Counted from the stretch's first letter, positions 44,316-55,146 are shown. The stretch is 64,000 nt of DNA from Mesostigma viride (GCA_009746045.1 RPFO01000026.1:3531108-3595107); one strand, 5' to 3'. The notes: generated from the sequence alone by a model not told the origin. Program-made: numbers and translations.

Positions 44316-45650
44316 TCTTATGCACACGGCACTCCTGGGTCACTAGGAGCCACTTGTACCACTCTATGACCTTCACCACCACCTTTGCCTTCTGCCCCAA
44401 CCCTCCTCTCACCTGGGTCATCAGTGTAGAGGGTACAAGGAGGGCAACAATTGTTGGATGCACTACGTAGCTGTGACAACAGGTAGTCATATCTGTTGCA
44501 TGCGCGAGTGGTGACGCGCAGTAGTAGCTACTTTGGTTGGCTGCTGCACTGTTACAGGTGGTCACACTTGTTCTTTTCCTTCATTGGGTTGTTTTATTTT
44601 CTTTAGGTGCTGGTAGTCATGCCAGTATCTTGGAGACAGGCAGGTAGTAGCCAGTCTGGCTAGCTGCTGCGCTGTCACGGGTGGTCACACCTGTCCTTCT
44701 TCTTTCTTTTGTTGTTTGGTTATTTCCATATGCTGCTAGTCATGCCAGTATGTTGACACTGTGTCCCTGTGGTTGTAGCCGTTAGCTGCCTGTACCATGC
44801 TAGCTGCCTGTACCTCCTTTGCAGGGGCCAGGATGGCTGCCTATGCTCACCTTATAGGTGCTATAGTGACAATTGCTATCTTTAGTAGCATCGTCCCTTG
44901 TAGTCTTTAGTGACTGCAATATTCTAGCAATATTTGTATCAGCTGTGACAGCAGCTAGTAATAGCTGTGTTGTCTAGGTTGCTCTTATTTGCTACTAGAC
45001 ATCGCAATTAGGGATACCCTCATGGCTATTGCTGTCTCTTTGTTGTGATTAATTAGTTAGAGTGACAGTTGTTGCAACAGTTAGTCATAGCTGGTGCCAT
45101 CATGAGTATTTTGTCTCTTTTGCTTCTTTTGGTTCCTGTGTATATGGCCCTCACGGCCGTCCATGTGAAGTGCATCAACACTTTACCTCTTTTGTTTCCT
45201 TAGTGGTTGTCGCCGGCGTTCCACCGGCTTGTTCCTTTGTGCATCATGTCCACTGATCTTCAAGCGTCGGCCTGTTTGGCAAGGGTACTTTATGTTTCTT
45301 ACCTTTGACGTATCTATGCGACGTGGTTGTTTCAGGATGATGCGCTTGGTTGTTGTAGCTCGGGTACCTTACTTTTCCTTCCAGTCAGGGAGGGTTCTAT
45401 CAGCATATGCTTTGCAACCTTCCTAGTTGCAGATTTCACTTTGCTGAAATGCATGCTGTTGTGGACGTTCATGATGGACATCATTTCCCACGTGTGGATC
45501 CTACAGGGTTCCCAGTACTCCTGTCATGCACACTTGTCTCCTCGTACTTTTTCCTTCCAGTCAGGGAGGGTTACGTCGCCACAATGTGCAACCTTCTTAG
45601 TTGCAGGTTTTAGGCAATGGAGCGCTTAGCTGCATGACGGGCCTGGTGTC
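44316..45650. other. unassigned, with two tandem duplications
   Basis: GGTGGTCACAC...TGTTC with CTGCTAGTCATGCCAGTAT-type sequence is duplicated about 120 bases apart (44540-44760). TTTTCCTTCCAGTCAGGGAG...TAGTTGCAG is duplicated about 170 bases apart (45375-45610). No gene recognised. Confidence 0.4.
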
Positions 45651-45779
45651 GCGTCTGCGTGCCACAACCTCCGGCGCCACCATGCGGCTGGCCACTCAGC
45701 TTTGGTAAAACCCAAATGAGCTGAGCTGACGTGCCTGCCTTAACTGCATGCCCTGTGGGGTGGGCGAGGACCTGTCCCA
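45651..45779 (-). repeat. truncated gypsy LTR end, head-to-tail with the complete LTR
   Basis: About 130 bases matching 47043-47178 (the U3 start of the gypsy LTR on the minus strand), followed by ATGAT/ATTG and then the complete LTR. Even the 4-5 bases beyond the LTR edge (CATGATT) match the internal side of the complete LTR. Confidence 0.75.
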
Positions 45780-45783
45780 TGAT

Positions 45784-47178
45784 TGACGAAAAGAGGGCTC
45801 TCAGCCGAGGACAAGGAATTACTGTCCCTCGTGCCTGATGACCACCTTCTTGATCCCCTTGTGTACCGTCGCGTGCCGCGTTTGAATATCCTTGCTGGGG
45901 CGTTAGCTAGACGCTCCAACTACTCTAATTGCGACAATATGATGGTGCAAGAGGGTGCTTTTGCCTCCCCTGCTATAGAACAATGCTTTCACAACACACA
46001 CTTTGCACAGCCTGATGATGAAGCCGCACATGCGGAATTTATTGAGAAAGTTAATACAATTACAACACGTTGATAGTCTCAATATCGATGCACTCCATGC
46101 TCACGAGCCCGCAGTTAGGCAGCGCTCCATGACATGCTACCGGCCTTGCTCCCAAGGAAAGGGAGAAACACGAAGGCCACTAACGAGAGACTCGAAGAGA
46201 CTACACGCTGCGTGAGAGTCCTCTTCGACTATGAACCAAACCATTCGTCATGCCACACGCATGACACACGCCACACTTGTCAGTCCAGCCAGGAATGCCA
46301 AAACTATCTTGCTGCCTGAACCATGCAAATAGAAACCGCATTCCAGTTGCCGTCCTGGCTTTCTACCACACATGCCAACAAAAGCAGGAAGGCATCCCGA
46401 CAAATCTAAATTGCTACCCTGTTGCCGATCTCATCTCCTAGAGGCTCCGGCATTTCTGTCCCTGGGAATGTCCGGCATTGAGTCACGTCCACCAAGGTCG
46501 AAGCATAATATCCTTCAGACAATCTGCACGCTCACACCTTGCGTGTGAGTGGCCCAGCAAACATTGCGTCTAATCGTTCCTTTCTAGAAGAAATCCCTTT
46601 GTAGGGCTGCCAGCGATTTCGCATTCATTCCAGCGATCTGGCTCCGCACCGCAAATTGTCCTTTTCCATTTTCTGTCCAGTCCTCATAACGTTGACCCGC
46701 TATTCTACACCACAAAGACACCTGGCCTGTCAATAGCCTCGGCGCTGTTGAAGTCCAGCAGTCCAGCTCAGCTCAGCTCCAGCTGTCCACTAACACGCGT
46801 ATGATCCTCTCGACGCTGCGCACTTGTGCTGCCGTCCGCTCAAGTCAGTGCTGCGCGCCCAGCTGTGCCTGGCCCGGCGCGCGCGCACGTACACTTTCGT
46901 CCGCTCTTATGCTGCAAGTGCTAGTGTCCCCCCCGGTCACTAGCCTTTGTCGAAAATGCGTAGAAAACAAATTCCTTGCGCACGTCACCGGTCTTGTGCA
47001 TAGTGGGCGCCCGGATGACATAGCTCGCGTCCGTGACAGCTGTCGCGTCTGCGTGCCACAATCTCCGGCGCCACCATGGCGGCTGGCCACTCAGCTTAAT
47101 TTGGTAAAACCCAAATGAGCTGAGCTGACGTGCCTGCCTTAACTGCATGCCCTGTGGGGTGGGCGAGGACCTGTCCCA
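45784..47178 (-). repeat. gypsy 3' LTR (left, complete, 1395 bp)
   Basis: On the minus strand it runs TGGGACAGG...CGTCA (TG...CA). Its first half on the plus strand is the same as 63491-64000. It is preceded on the element side by a G-rich polypurine tract. It carries a roughly 95-codon plus-strand frame (from about 45783) that is also open in the right LTR, but this has no ATG near its start. Confidence 0.85.
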
Positions 47179-47180
47179 TG

Positions 47181-47199
47181 ATTCCCCCCCTCGCTGGCG
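47181..47199 (-). promoter_or_regulatory. gypsy polypurine tract
   Basis: On the minus strand GCGAGGGGGGGAATCA immediately precedes the LTR start TGGGACAGG. It is the expected primer for plus-strand synthesis. Confidence 0.75.
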
Positions 47200-47209
47200 A
47201 CCGGCCCCA

Positions 47210-48165
47210 TCACGAAGACAGCGATCGTACCAAGACAAGGGCAGCGGTGACCGCAGTCAAGCTGCGGGAGGTAAACTGCGCAGCGGTGCACACTGGACAA
47301 AACCAATCCCCCTCCGGAATGCTGGTGACCACTGGCTGCAAGCACTGCATGTGCCAACCACAGTTACACTGATCACACAATAACATGGACTCCGCCTGAT
47401 CGACCCGGTGACAAACCTGACACTGGGCGTCCTTGACTCGGCGAGACGTGTGCGGTTGGAGGTCGTGGACCAAATTGGGCAGCGAGCAGGGACTGAGATT
47501 GCTGAGGTTGTCAGTCGTACGGCTCCCGTCGGCGCCCTCCAAAATTGCCACTCCCGATGGTTTGATAGCCACAATGCGCAAAATGGTGGGCCCCGCCTCC
47601 ACATCCAAAGTGTGCTTCAGCTGAGTGCGCAGGAAAACATACTGCCCTGGCCTAAACCGCAGCTGGCGAGCCATGTATGCGCCCCCCCGGCGCTGAGCGT
47701 AGCGCAGGGAGTCCCTGTGCTGAGCAATGAACAAGTTGTTCATCGCGATGGGCATGACCTTCTTAAAAGTCTCTGCCCTGGCCAGCACCTCAACCAAAAA
47801 TTGCTGAGCGTTGTCGAAGGCCATGGGTTCGGGGTGCGCAACCTGTGCCTCCGTAGGCAAAAGAGGATTACGCCCGAACAGAAGGAAATACGGGGAGAAG
47901 GTAGCGAGAGACTCCTGGGGAGACATGCGATAACCCATGGCAATCCATGCCAACTCGCGATCCCACCTGGCCGACTCCGGCACCTGCAGGCTCCACTTGC
48001 GCAGCGCCTGCTTGACGGTCTGCACCAATCTCTCAGCCAAACCATTGGCCTGAGGATGCTCCCGAGAAGTGCGACGGTGATCAATAAGACATCCATCCAG
48101 CAACTCCTGGAACTCACCCCTGAACTCACCACCCTGGTCCGTGACTACCTCCGCGGGAGCCCCAA
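47210..48165 (-). pseudogene. gypsy integrase C-terminal half with PHD finger
   Basis: Continues the integrase after a frame break at 48160-48163. It has the second catalytic Asp in VVTDQGGEF and the Glu in HPQANGLAERLVQT, then the usual gypsy tail (SPYFLLFGRNPLLP) and a GPY/F-like region (RPGQYVFLRTQLKHTL, TILRIVAIKPSG). The last 60 residues form a textbook PHD finger: CQVC, then LLCDQC, GWHMQC and WFCPVC, giving C4-H-C3. PHD fingers read histone H3 tails, so it could steer integration or polyprotein complexes to particular chromatin, the role chromodomains have in chromoviruses. Ends at TGA. Confidence 0.85.
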
Positions 48166-48731
48166 ACCTGGTATGATGTCCGCAAAATGCTTCGCTGTGG
48201 TAGCGGCATGCTTGTCAGCAATGGGGATCAACTCAACCCATTTGCTAAAGCTCTCCACGCATACCATGACATAGAGGTTGCCGTCAGGGCTCTCCTGAAA
48301 CGGCCCGCACAGATCGACGTGCCAGCGATAAAACAAGCCCTTGATGGGAAGCGACATCAGCTCCTTGGCACCATGATCTGCGCTAAAGTTAGCCTTGGTT
48401 CGAGCACACGGGACACAGCTGGCCACTACCTGGGCCACCGTGTGTCGCATGTTATTCCACCAATAGCTGGTCCGTACGAGGCTGAGCGTGCGATTGCCAC
48501 CCAAGTGACCATACCGCTCGTGGTACGCCTGCACTATAGCAACGCGCTTGTCAGGCGGTGGGACGACCACCCTACGCTTGCCCAACAGCTTGTACAAAAC
48601 CCCATCTTCCCAACCATAGGTTGCAGCCCTGTGCTGCACCCTGTTCAACTCCGTCGCCTTCTGAGCAGGAGTCCAATCGACTGGAGTAGGAGTCAAGACA
48701 GCACCCTGCACTTGCTCCAAACTCGACCATC
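48145..48731 (-). pseudogene. gypsy integrase zinc module and first half of core
   Basis: HERYGHLGGNRTL with CVPCARTK forms the H2C2 zinc-binding module that precedes gypsy integrase cores. WHVDLCGPF carries the first catalytic Asp, followed by SFSKWVELIPIADK. The frame is entered after an A3 run (48719-48721, plus strand) and ends at a stop just after the C4 run 48160-48163. Confidence 0.85.
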
Positions 48732-49974
48732 TAGCCAGATATCAGCGGTGTAGCAATCAGCAAGAGAGCTACGCGCTAAGAGAGCCTGCACAGCGATCAG
48801 CTGCTGCAGAGAAGGATCAATGTCAAAGGACAGAGACCTACCCTCTTCCATAGCGCACACAGCTTTGGATGGCGTGAATGGAGACGGCCGCACCGGGTCG
48901 TCGCTGATGCCGAAGTCCGCCACAGAGTACTCGACACTGCGCCACCACGCCTCCTCCTCATCGTCGGCCGCATACCCAGCAGCGTTCACAAAGACCACAG
49001 AACCAGACGAGCCCTCGGCACCCATGGCCCGGGCTCCAGTGTGGTCAACAGTGGTAGGCATGGCGTATCGGGATAGCACATCGGCGTTGACATGGTCCTT
49101 GCCGGCCCGATGCACAATGGTCATGTGGTACTCCTGGATAATCATGGCCCATCGGGCGAGCTTACCCGTCAGGTTGGTGTTGGTCATTAGCCACTGAAGC
49201 GGCTGGTGGTCTGTCACCAGAGTAAACACGCGCCCAAATAAATACGGGCGAAAGTGCTTGATGGCCCACACCACAGCCAGTGCCTCCCCCTCATAGGAAG
49301 AATACCGGCTCTCCGCTGGGTTGTTGCTGCGACTAGCATAAGCAATAACGTGCTCGCGCCCATCACCATCCTTTTGCGCCAAGACCGCACCCAGTCCTAC
49401 CTTGGACCAGTCGGTATATAACACAAATGGCAAAGCATAGTCAGGGGCGCGCAGAATCGGTGCCGACGTGAGCTCCTGCTTGATTGTCTCGATGGCGCGT
49501 TGCTGTGCGGGACCCCACGCCCACACGCACCCCTTCTTGAGTAACTCGGTCAAGGGCTTCACCTTGCTGCTGAAGTTCTCAATGTAACCTCGGTAATAGC
49601 CAGCCAAACCCAAATACGCCCGCACCCCTGAGACATCCGTGGGTACGGCGGCCTGCGCAATGGATTCGACCTTGGCGGCATCAGGCGTCCGGCCACCCGG
49701 CACAATCTGATGACCAAGGAATGAGAGGGTCCGCTGGGCGAACTTGCACTTCTCAGGGTGCAGCCGCATATTATGCTCCTCGAGAGCCAAGCGAACCTGC
49801 TCCAAGTGCGCCAGGTGCTCCTCAAATGTCGCGCTAAAGACGATTACATCATCAATGTAACAAGCGGCGAAAGGAAGACCTGCAAGCACTTTGTCCATAG
49901 CTCGTTGGAAAACAGCACTAGCGTTGCGGTGCCCAAAGGGCATGCGCACCCACTCATACAAATTGCCGCCCCCC
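48693..49974 (-). pseudogene. gypsy RT palm/thumb and RNase H
   Basis: Begins after the frame break in the C6 run 49969-49974. LYEWVRMPFGHRNA and CYIDDVIVFS (catalytic YIDD) complete RT, followed by LSFLGHQIV and the connection domain. RNase H follows: Asp in LYTDWSKVGLGAVLAQ, Glu in SYEGEALAVVWAIKHF, Asp in VTDHQPLQWL and HRAGKDHVNADVLSR. All catalytic residues of both enzymes are visible. A linker of about 90 residues precedes the integrase. Confidence 0.9.
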
Positions 49975-51285
49975 AGAATGCAAGCTTCCGCTGATCCTCC
50001 GGCGCAACTGCGATCTGATGAAAGCCGCTACGCAGGTCCAGCGAGGACACAAACTTCACATGAGGAGATATCTTATCCAGGACATCATCCACACGTGGCA
50101 TGGGGTAACGGTCCACGGGTGTGTGTGCATTCAGCAACCGCAGATCGGTGGCCATGCGCATACCCGTCCATGCCCCGGTGATAGCGTCCTTCTTGGGCGC
50201 AACGACAACGGCAGCAGCATAGCTGGAGGAAGATTGCCTGATGATACCGGCATCCTCTAACTCCTTGCATTGCTCGGCTACAAAATCCAACTCGGCCTGA
50301 CTCAGGCGATGCTGGCGTCGGAACAAAGGAGTGTCAGTGTCCAATGGAACACGCATGGTCCCACCATTGAAACACCCCAGTTCATCACTTGTGAAAGCGA
50401 AGGCCCCCCTTGCAGTGCCTAGCCACTTTAGCATGGCTGAGCGCTGCGCATCAGAAAGGTGTTCGCCAATAGCCCAGGGGTGCGTATCCGCGGGATCACC
50501 CACAGCTACCGCATGTGCCTCAAGATGCGGCGCCCTAGCCGCATCGTCGTGGAACAAGGAAAAGGCTGCCACACCTGGTGTGACACCCACCGCCGGAGCC
50601 TCGCGTGCCGCACGGTGTATTACCCGATGCAGCGTGGGCTCGCCGGCCAGCACGGTGCTGGTCAGCAGGGCGGTCATGAGAATGATAGTCCACACCTGTC
50701 GCAGACGCCACCCCCATGCTGATGAAGTCCCCGTCGCTGCAGGGCGCTTCAGTTTGGCTGCGCGCGCCTCAACCTGCTGAGGCGGATTGGCTGGGGACGC
50801 CCCCCCAGACTGGCGCACGGCAACCGATGCAAGCAGCACATACCCGACCTGCAACACCGACATAGCCTGGCCTATCAAAGACCAGCGCTCACTCTCGAGC
50901 ACGCCCGGCAGCGCCGAGGCCCCGACATGAAAACCCATGCTGGCCTCACGAAATTCTGCGGGTGGCTGCACCAACAGACCGGTGGTAGTGTCCCAAACGA
51001 GACCCTTACCCCGATCACGGTATGCTGTCGACCCTTGGTAACTGACCAGGGTCGGCAGTGCACACATGGGGCTCCCGACCCGGTTGACGCGTGCATACGG
51101 TGGGCGATCCTCGCTATCCACCTTCTGCGTGACTAGGTGGGAAGGCAATGCTACCTCCGCAGACACACTCGGATGCTGCCTTGCTACGGCCCCAAGACCG
51201 CCTGCACACCGGTCGCACACGCCACGTTGGTCCAATAGGCACGCAAACGATGCGTGAGCCCACCCAGCCCTGCGTTGTCACACAC
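49969..51285 (-). pseudogene. gypsy methyltransferase C-terminus, TM segment and RT fingers
   Basis: The frame overlaps the upstream ORF by about 100 bases. Its first 140 residues supply the end of the C5 methyltransferase: a target-recognition-like stretch, then FREASMGFHVG (motif IX-like) and SLIGQAMSVLQVGYVLLASV (motif X-like). A hydrophobic helix, WTIILMTALLTSTVLA (about residues 181-198), follows. RT starts near residue 290: YPMPRVDDVLD, then motif A FVSSLDLRSGFHQIAV. The frame breaks at the C6 run 49969-49974. Confidence 0.85.
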
Positions 51286-51792
51286 GATGGGCTCCCCCAG
51301 GAGTGCCACGATTGTAGCCCAGTCCTCCCGCACCGCCTGATGTGGGCTGTCACCCGCCACAACGTTCTCAAACAGATACGCAGGCGGATGGGGCTGACGC
51401 GACTGCAACAGTCCCACCACACGCAACAGTTCCCAGAACAGCGCGCTACGCGGATCGGCTAGCCCCCGCCCTTGCCCTGCCTGGCTCAGGCCCTGGCACT
51501 CCCAACCCGCAATTACCAAGTCGATGGCATGATGCCTGCGCAACAACTGCTGCACCTGCACCTCACCGATGGCTCGGATATCTTGAGGACATTCCCCAAA
51601 CGGGTCACGCCATGCTGATGGCGGAAACTGCGCGGGATACTCTCGCGACAACACGCCACAGTGACTGAAGTACACCTGACGCGCCTTGTGCGATGGCTCT
51701 ACCGCGATGAGTTTACGGCACACGCCGCCTGCGGCCAAAAAGCCTGCAATGCCCCCTCCGATCCCCGCAAACAGTTCCAACACTACCGCACC
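50810..51792 (-). pseudogene. C5 cytosine-DNA methyltransferase domain within the gypsy polyprotein
   Basis: Transfers a methyl group from S-adenosylmethionine to cytosine C5. Motif I is LELFAGIGGGIAGF at about residue 768 of the first frame. Motif II-like LIAVEP follows. Motif IV, VIAGWECQGLSQAG, has the catalytic Cys but WEC in place of PPC. Motif VI is YLFENVV; motif VIII is THRLRAYWTN. Motifs IX and X lie in the second frame after a one-base break at 51190-51193. Total about 320 residues, normal for a compact C5 methyltransferase. It sits between protease and RT, a place where gypsy elements normally have nothing. Confidence 0.88.
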
Positions 51793-54110
51793 CTTGGCAA
51801 AATCAGGGGCCTGCGGTAAGATTGCAGCAGAAAAATTACCTTGGGCCTCCGAGACACCCGGTTGCACCAAAGTGAGGCCATGGCTGGCCATCTGAGGAAT
51901 GGTGACGACGGCTTCAGTCACCCGCTTGCGCATAGCCAGCTGCCGCGTGGACGTCACAGCATCCAGCGACCACTGCGTGCGCATCTTGGCAATGCTCGCC
52001 GTTGGCTGAGGCAGCACCGTCCGATGCTTGTCCCACGCCGATGAGCCCGCCGCCCGTACCTCCACCATGCTGACCTCCACCACGCCCGCAGCCGCTGAAG
52101 GGTTGAGGCGTGCAGCCCCGGCTGAAGAACTGAAGCATGAGACCGGCACACTGGCCCGCTTCAGGCCAGCCCCATCCCAATCAGGGATGTAAGATGCCTC
52201 CTCCGCCCTATAGTCCACCTGAACCATGGCGCGAGCAAGGACATCCACCCCGAGTAGTGCGGAATATCCACACTTGTTGACCACCAGCGCATACGCGGAC
52301 ACGGTGGTCATGCTAGAGGCGCGCAACGGATTGAAAATCACGTTGACTTTAACCGCCGTCATAGCGTACGGCTTACTAGCCGGACCCTGCCAACCTGACA
52401 CAGACACGGGGCTTTCCACTAAGCCACCGTTCTCGTAGGTCAGGTTCAGCATGGTGGCCAAGTCTGTGCTGATGACTAGCGGCTGAGCACCGCTATCAAG
52501 CTTGACTGCGCCAACCAACGGACATGTCACCATGTCGCTCCATACATCTCCACAGGCTCCAACTGCTTGGAACGCTATGGACGGCTCACCATTGGGGTAT
52601 GGAACCACCGTGGGAACCTGGGGAACTGCACTAGTGCGCTGCTGGCTACTTGTGCTGACCACTCCCGCTTGCACCACGGGCACTGCGGCTTCTACCGGCT
52701 GACGCCCGTAGGTGACGGACTCAGAATTGCGCAAGGTGCGCACATCATGCCCATCTGCGAACAACTGGATCTCGGACACAACCGACCCCAGCCACTCAAC
52801 CCCCTTCTGCCCGAAGGTGTCGACCACCTGCCGTGCTGAAAACATGGGTACGTCCACAATGAACGGCATTGGGTACACAGGCGCCAATCGCCTACGCTGC
52901 TCCAGCCCAGCAGGGTTCGCATGCTCAAAAGCAGATTGCACCCCAGCCAGCGGCATGGAAAAGGACGCGGGCAACTGCCCGGCAGGCAACATGGGTGCCT
53001 GCTGAAAAGAAAGCGGGCTGCGTGCCTGCTTGCCTTTGGTAGCCTCCGCAGCGTTGATCTCGACGTCACCCGGCATGGGCGCCCAGAATGGGTCCTCCCG
53101 GTACACCGTCGCGAATTGGTTGGGGGGCGCCGTCGCCTCCTCACCATGCTTGATGGCAGCCACCTGGGCTTCCATCGAGTCGGTCTTGCCCGCCATCTCG
53201 GCGAAGTGGACCGTCTTGATGCCCGCGGCTGGACACTTGTTCATCAGGTGCCACTTCGTGTCTGCCCCATGCGGCTTCGTGCAGCGGCTTGGACACTCGC
53301 GACTAAGGTGCCCATCCTTGTCGCAAAGGTAACATTTACCGCGTGACGGGGTGGGTGCGCCCAGCGCGCCTTGCACGCCCTGCGCCTCCTGAGTCCCATC
53401 CGATGTCGGCGGACGACCGCCTCCGCCTCGACCACCACCGCGACCCCGACCACCGTAGCCACTGCCGCCGCCACCACGACTGACACCGCCGCTGCCACCC
53501 TGACCGCCACCGCCGCTGCCCCCGTGACCGGCGTTGCCACCACCCTGAGTGCCGACATATTCACCGCGCCCCGCACCAGGCAGCCGCTGGCCACCCTTGA
53601 CCGCGATGGCCTTCTCCATCTCAGCCATCTTCTTGCGCATCTCAGCCAGCTCAGACGAGATACCCTTCTCGCCTTCCGCACGCTTCCTGAGCAGCCGCTT
53701 GAATGCTGCACAGAGAGTCACCAAAGTCCACTCCCCACCGGGCGGCTCCGGAAGATCGATGGCCAGCAGGGGCACTGCACTCCGCCATAACCGGCAAGCC
53801 TTGGTCTGCGTATAATCAGGCACTTTGCCCGCAAACGCGAGGAGCCGGTCAAGGGAGAAAGCCGGATCCTCACCCTCGGCGACGGTGAACGCTCCATTCC
53901 ATTCCGCGATGGCCTTGACGTGCTCAACTGGGTACTCCAGCCGCAGTTGCTGCCACAGCTGCTCTGCCGGGTCGACATCGAAGATGATCGAGTCGAGATC
54001 CGGTGTGCCCATGTCCGTGAGCGCAAACCAGATGTCCGTGCGATGACACCGGTCCACGAGCGCTCGGTAATGCTGGACCAAAACCTGGACCTTCTTCTTG
54101 GTCAGGTCAT
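51184..54110 (-). pseudogene. gypsy gag C-terminus, zinc knuckle, protease and start of methyltransferase
   Basis: A 965-codon open frame. Residues 1-130 are a helical gag region; 170-225 are Gly/Arg-rich (RGG-like, RNA-binding). A CCHC knuckle, CYLCDKDGHLSREC, lies at residues 250-263 (53293-53334). The aspartic protease starts around KLDSGAQPLVIS (Asp codon at 52495-52497), with a canonical DSG. LLGVDVL follows about 100 residues later as the closing motif. The methyltransferase begins at about residue 766. The first Met in this frame is not a real start: the frame is entered after the A6 run at 54113-54118. Confidence 0.85.
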
Positions 54111-54505
54111 GGAAAAAAGGTGAATAAAATCCATCACCATCTCATGGCGAAGAGGATACCCCGAGGCATAACGATAAGTGTTACAATGAGCTCGGAAGAG
54201 CTCATAGGCTTCCTCTAAAGTCGCACCCGTGCCTGCTGAGGTGAACTTCTCGCGAAGCTCCACCTTGGGCAGCGATGGCACACGAGTGGATTCGCCATGC
54301 ACGCCGTACGGCATGCGGTGGGGTCGCTGGACGTCGTCGCCCTCACCCCATGGTATGCTGGCTAGCTCCCGATCGACTTGGCCCCAGCCGAAGTCTGACC
54401 GAGTGCCGCCAAGCCTGGGCCGCCCTGCGGTGCCACCCAACGGCGTTGCTGCCGCCGTCATGGGTGGCCGACCTGTGCTAAACAAGCCACCTGATGCTCC
54501 CCCCC
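54102..54505 (-). pseudogene. gypsy gag middle segment
   Basis: About 127 codons containing LEEAYELFRAHCNTYRYASGYP and then HEMVMDFIHLF, a helical capsid-like stretch. It is joined upstream at the C7 run (54499-54505) and downstream at the A6 run (54113-54118), both one-base breaks. Confidence 0.7.
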
Positions 54506-55146
54506 TGGGGGCTGCACCATACCCGCCGCGCCACGATAACGTGCCTTGGTTGGGTGCCCGTAGGTTCCCCCCAGCGTATAAGATGCGTCGGCAGTCGACC
54601 GGGTGCCTACCCGACCGACGTTCGGCTGCAGCTCGTCATCCTGCGCCATTTCCCCGTCGCCCCGCCGTTGACCGCTTGGTCCGACGCGTGGCTGACTGGG
54701 CTCAACGTTGCGTAGTGGACCTGTCCCACTGCGCTCTTCGTCGAAGTGTCCACGTTGGTCGCGCAGCGCCTCATGTCGCCGCGCTTCCTCGGCAGCGGCC
54801 TCCTCGTCCGCAGCCTGCCTGGCCTCAGCGTCGCGTTGGGCCGCAGCTTGGCAGGCGCGTGCAGCTTCCGTGGTTGCCTCCGCCTGCCGCCGTTGCTCAG
54901 CGCGCTCCGTAGCACGTCTCGCTTCAGCCGTAGATTCCGCGCGCTCCAAAGCAAGTCGCACAGTTTCTTCAACAAGCGTCGCCTGTTGCGATAACTGCGT
55001 CGCTTGCTGAGCTCGGAGTGCCGCCAGCTCTGCCGCTTGCTCTTGCAGCAGGCGCAGCACTTGGGTAAGAGCACCACCGTCCCCTGCCGAAGAAAGGGAA
55101 GGCGCTCCATTACCTAACAAAGCGGTGTCCGCACTAGTGCCGAGAC
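54458..55146 (-). pseudogene. gypsy gag N-terminal coiled coil (proximal to nested insertion)
   Basis: GTSADTALLGNGAPSL, then a long Glu/Ala/Gln/Arg heptad-like coiled coil (LRLLQEQAAELAALRAQQAT to about 54740). It is severed at 55146 by copia-II. The first codons of gag are found on the other side of the insertion at 63131-63332 in a frame that joins exactly once the duplicated GAGAC is counted only once. Confidence 0.85.
55142..55146. other. target-site duplication of copia-II, left copy
   Basis: GAGAC, repeated at 63126-63130 on the far side of the element. A 5-bp duplication is typical for LTR-retrotransposon integrases. Confidence 0.9.

Noticed and set aside
47408-48274. 288-codon plus-strand ORF
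   Set aside because: Antisense shadow of the integrase and PHD coding strand; no motif of its own.
51184-51285. Programmed -1 frameshift inside the methyltransferase
   Set aside because: No canonical slippery heptamer in the overlap, and the same type of break occurs five more times in the same coding region, which fits indels rather than programmed recoding.
51184-51792. Methyltransferase as a separate host or restriction-modification gene
   Set aside because: It is in one continuous frame with the gag knuckle and protease upstream, and the following frame continues into RT, so it belongs to the retroelement polyprotein.
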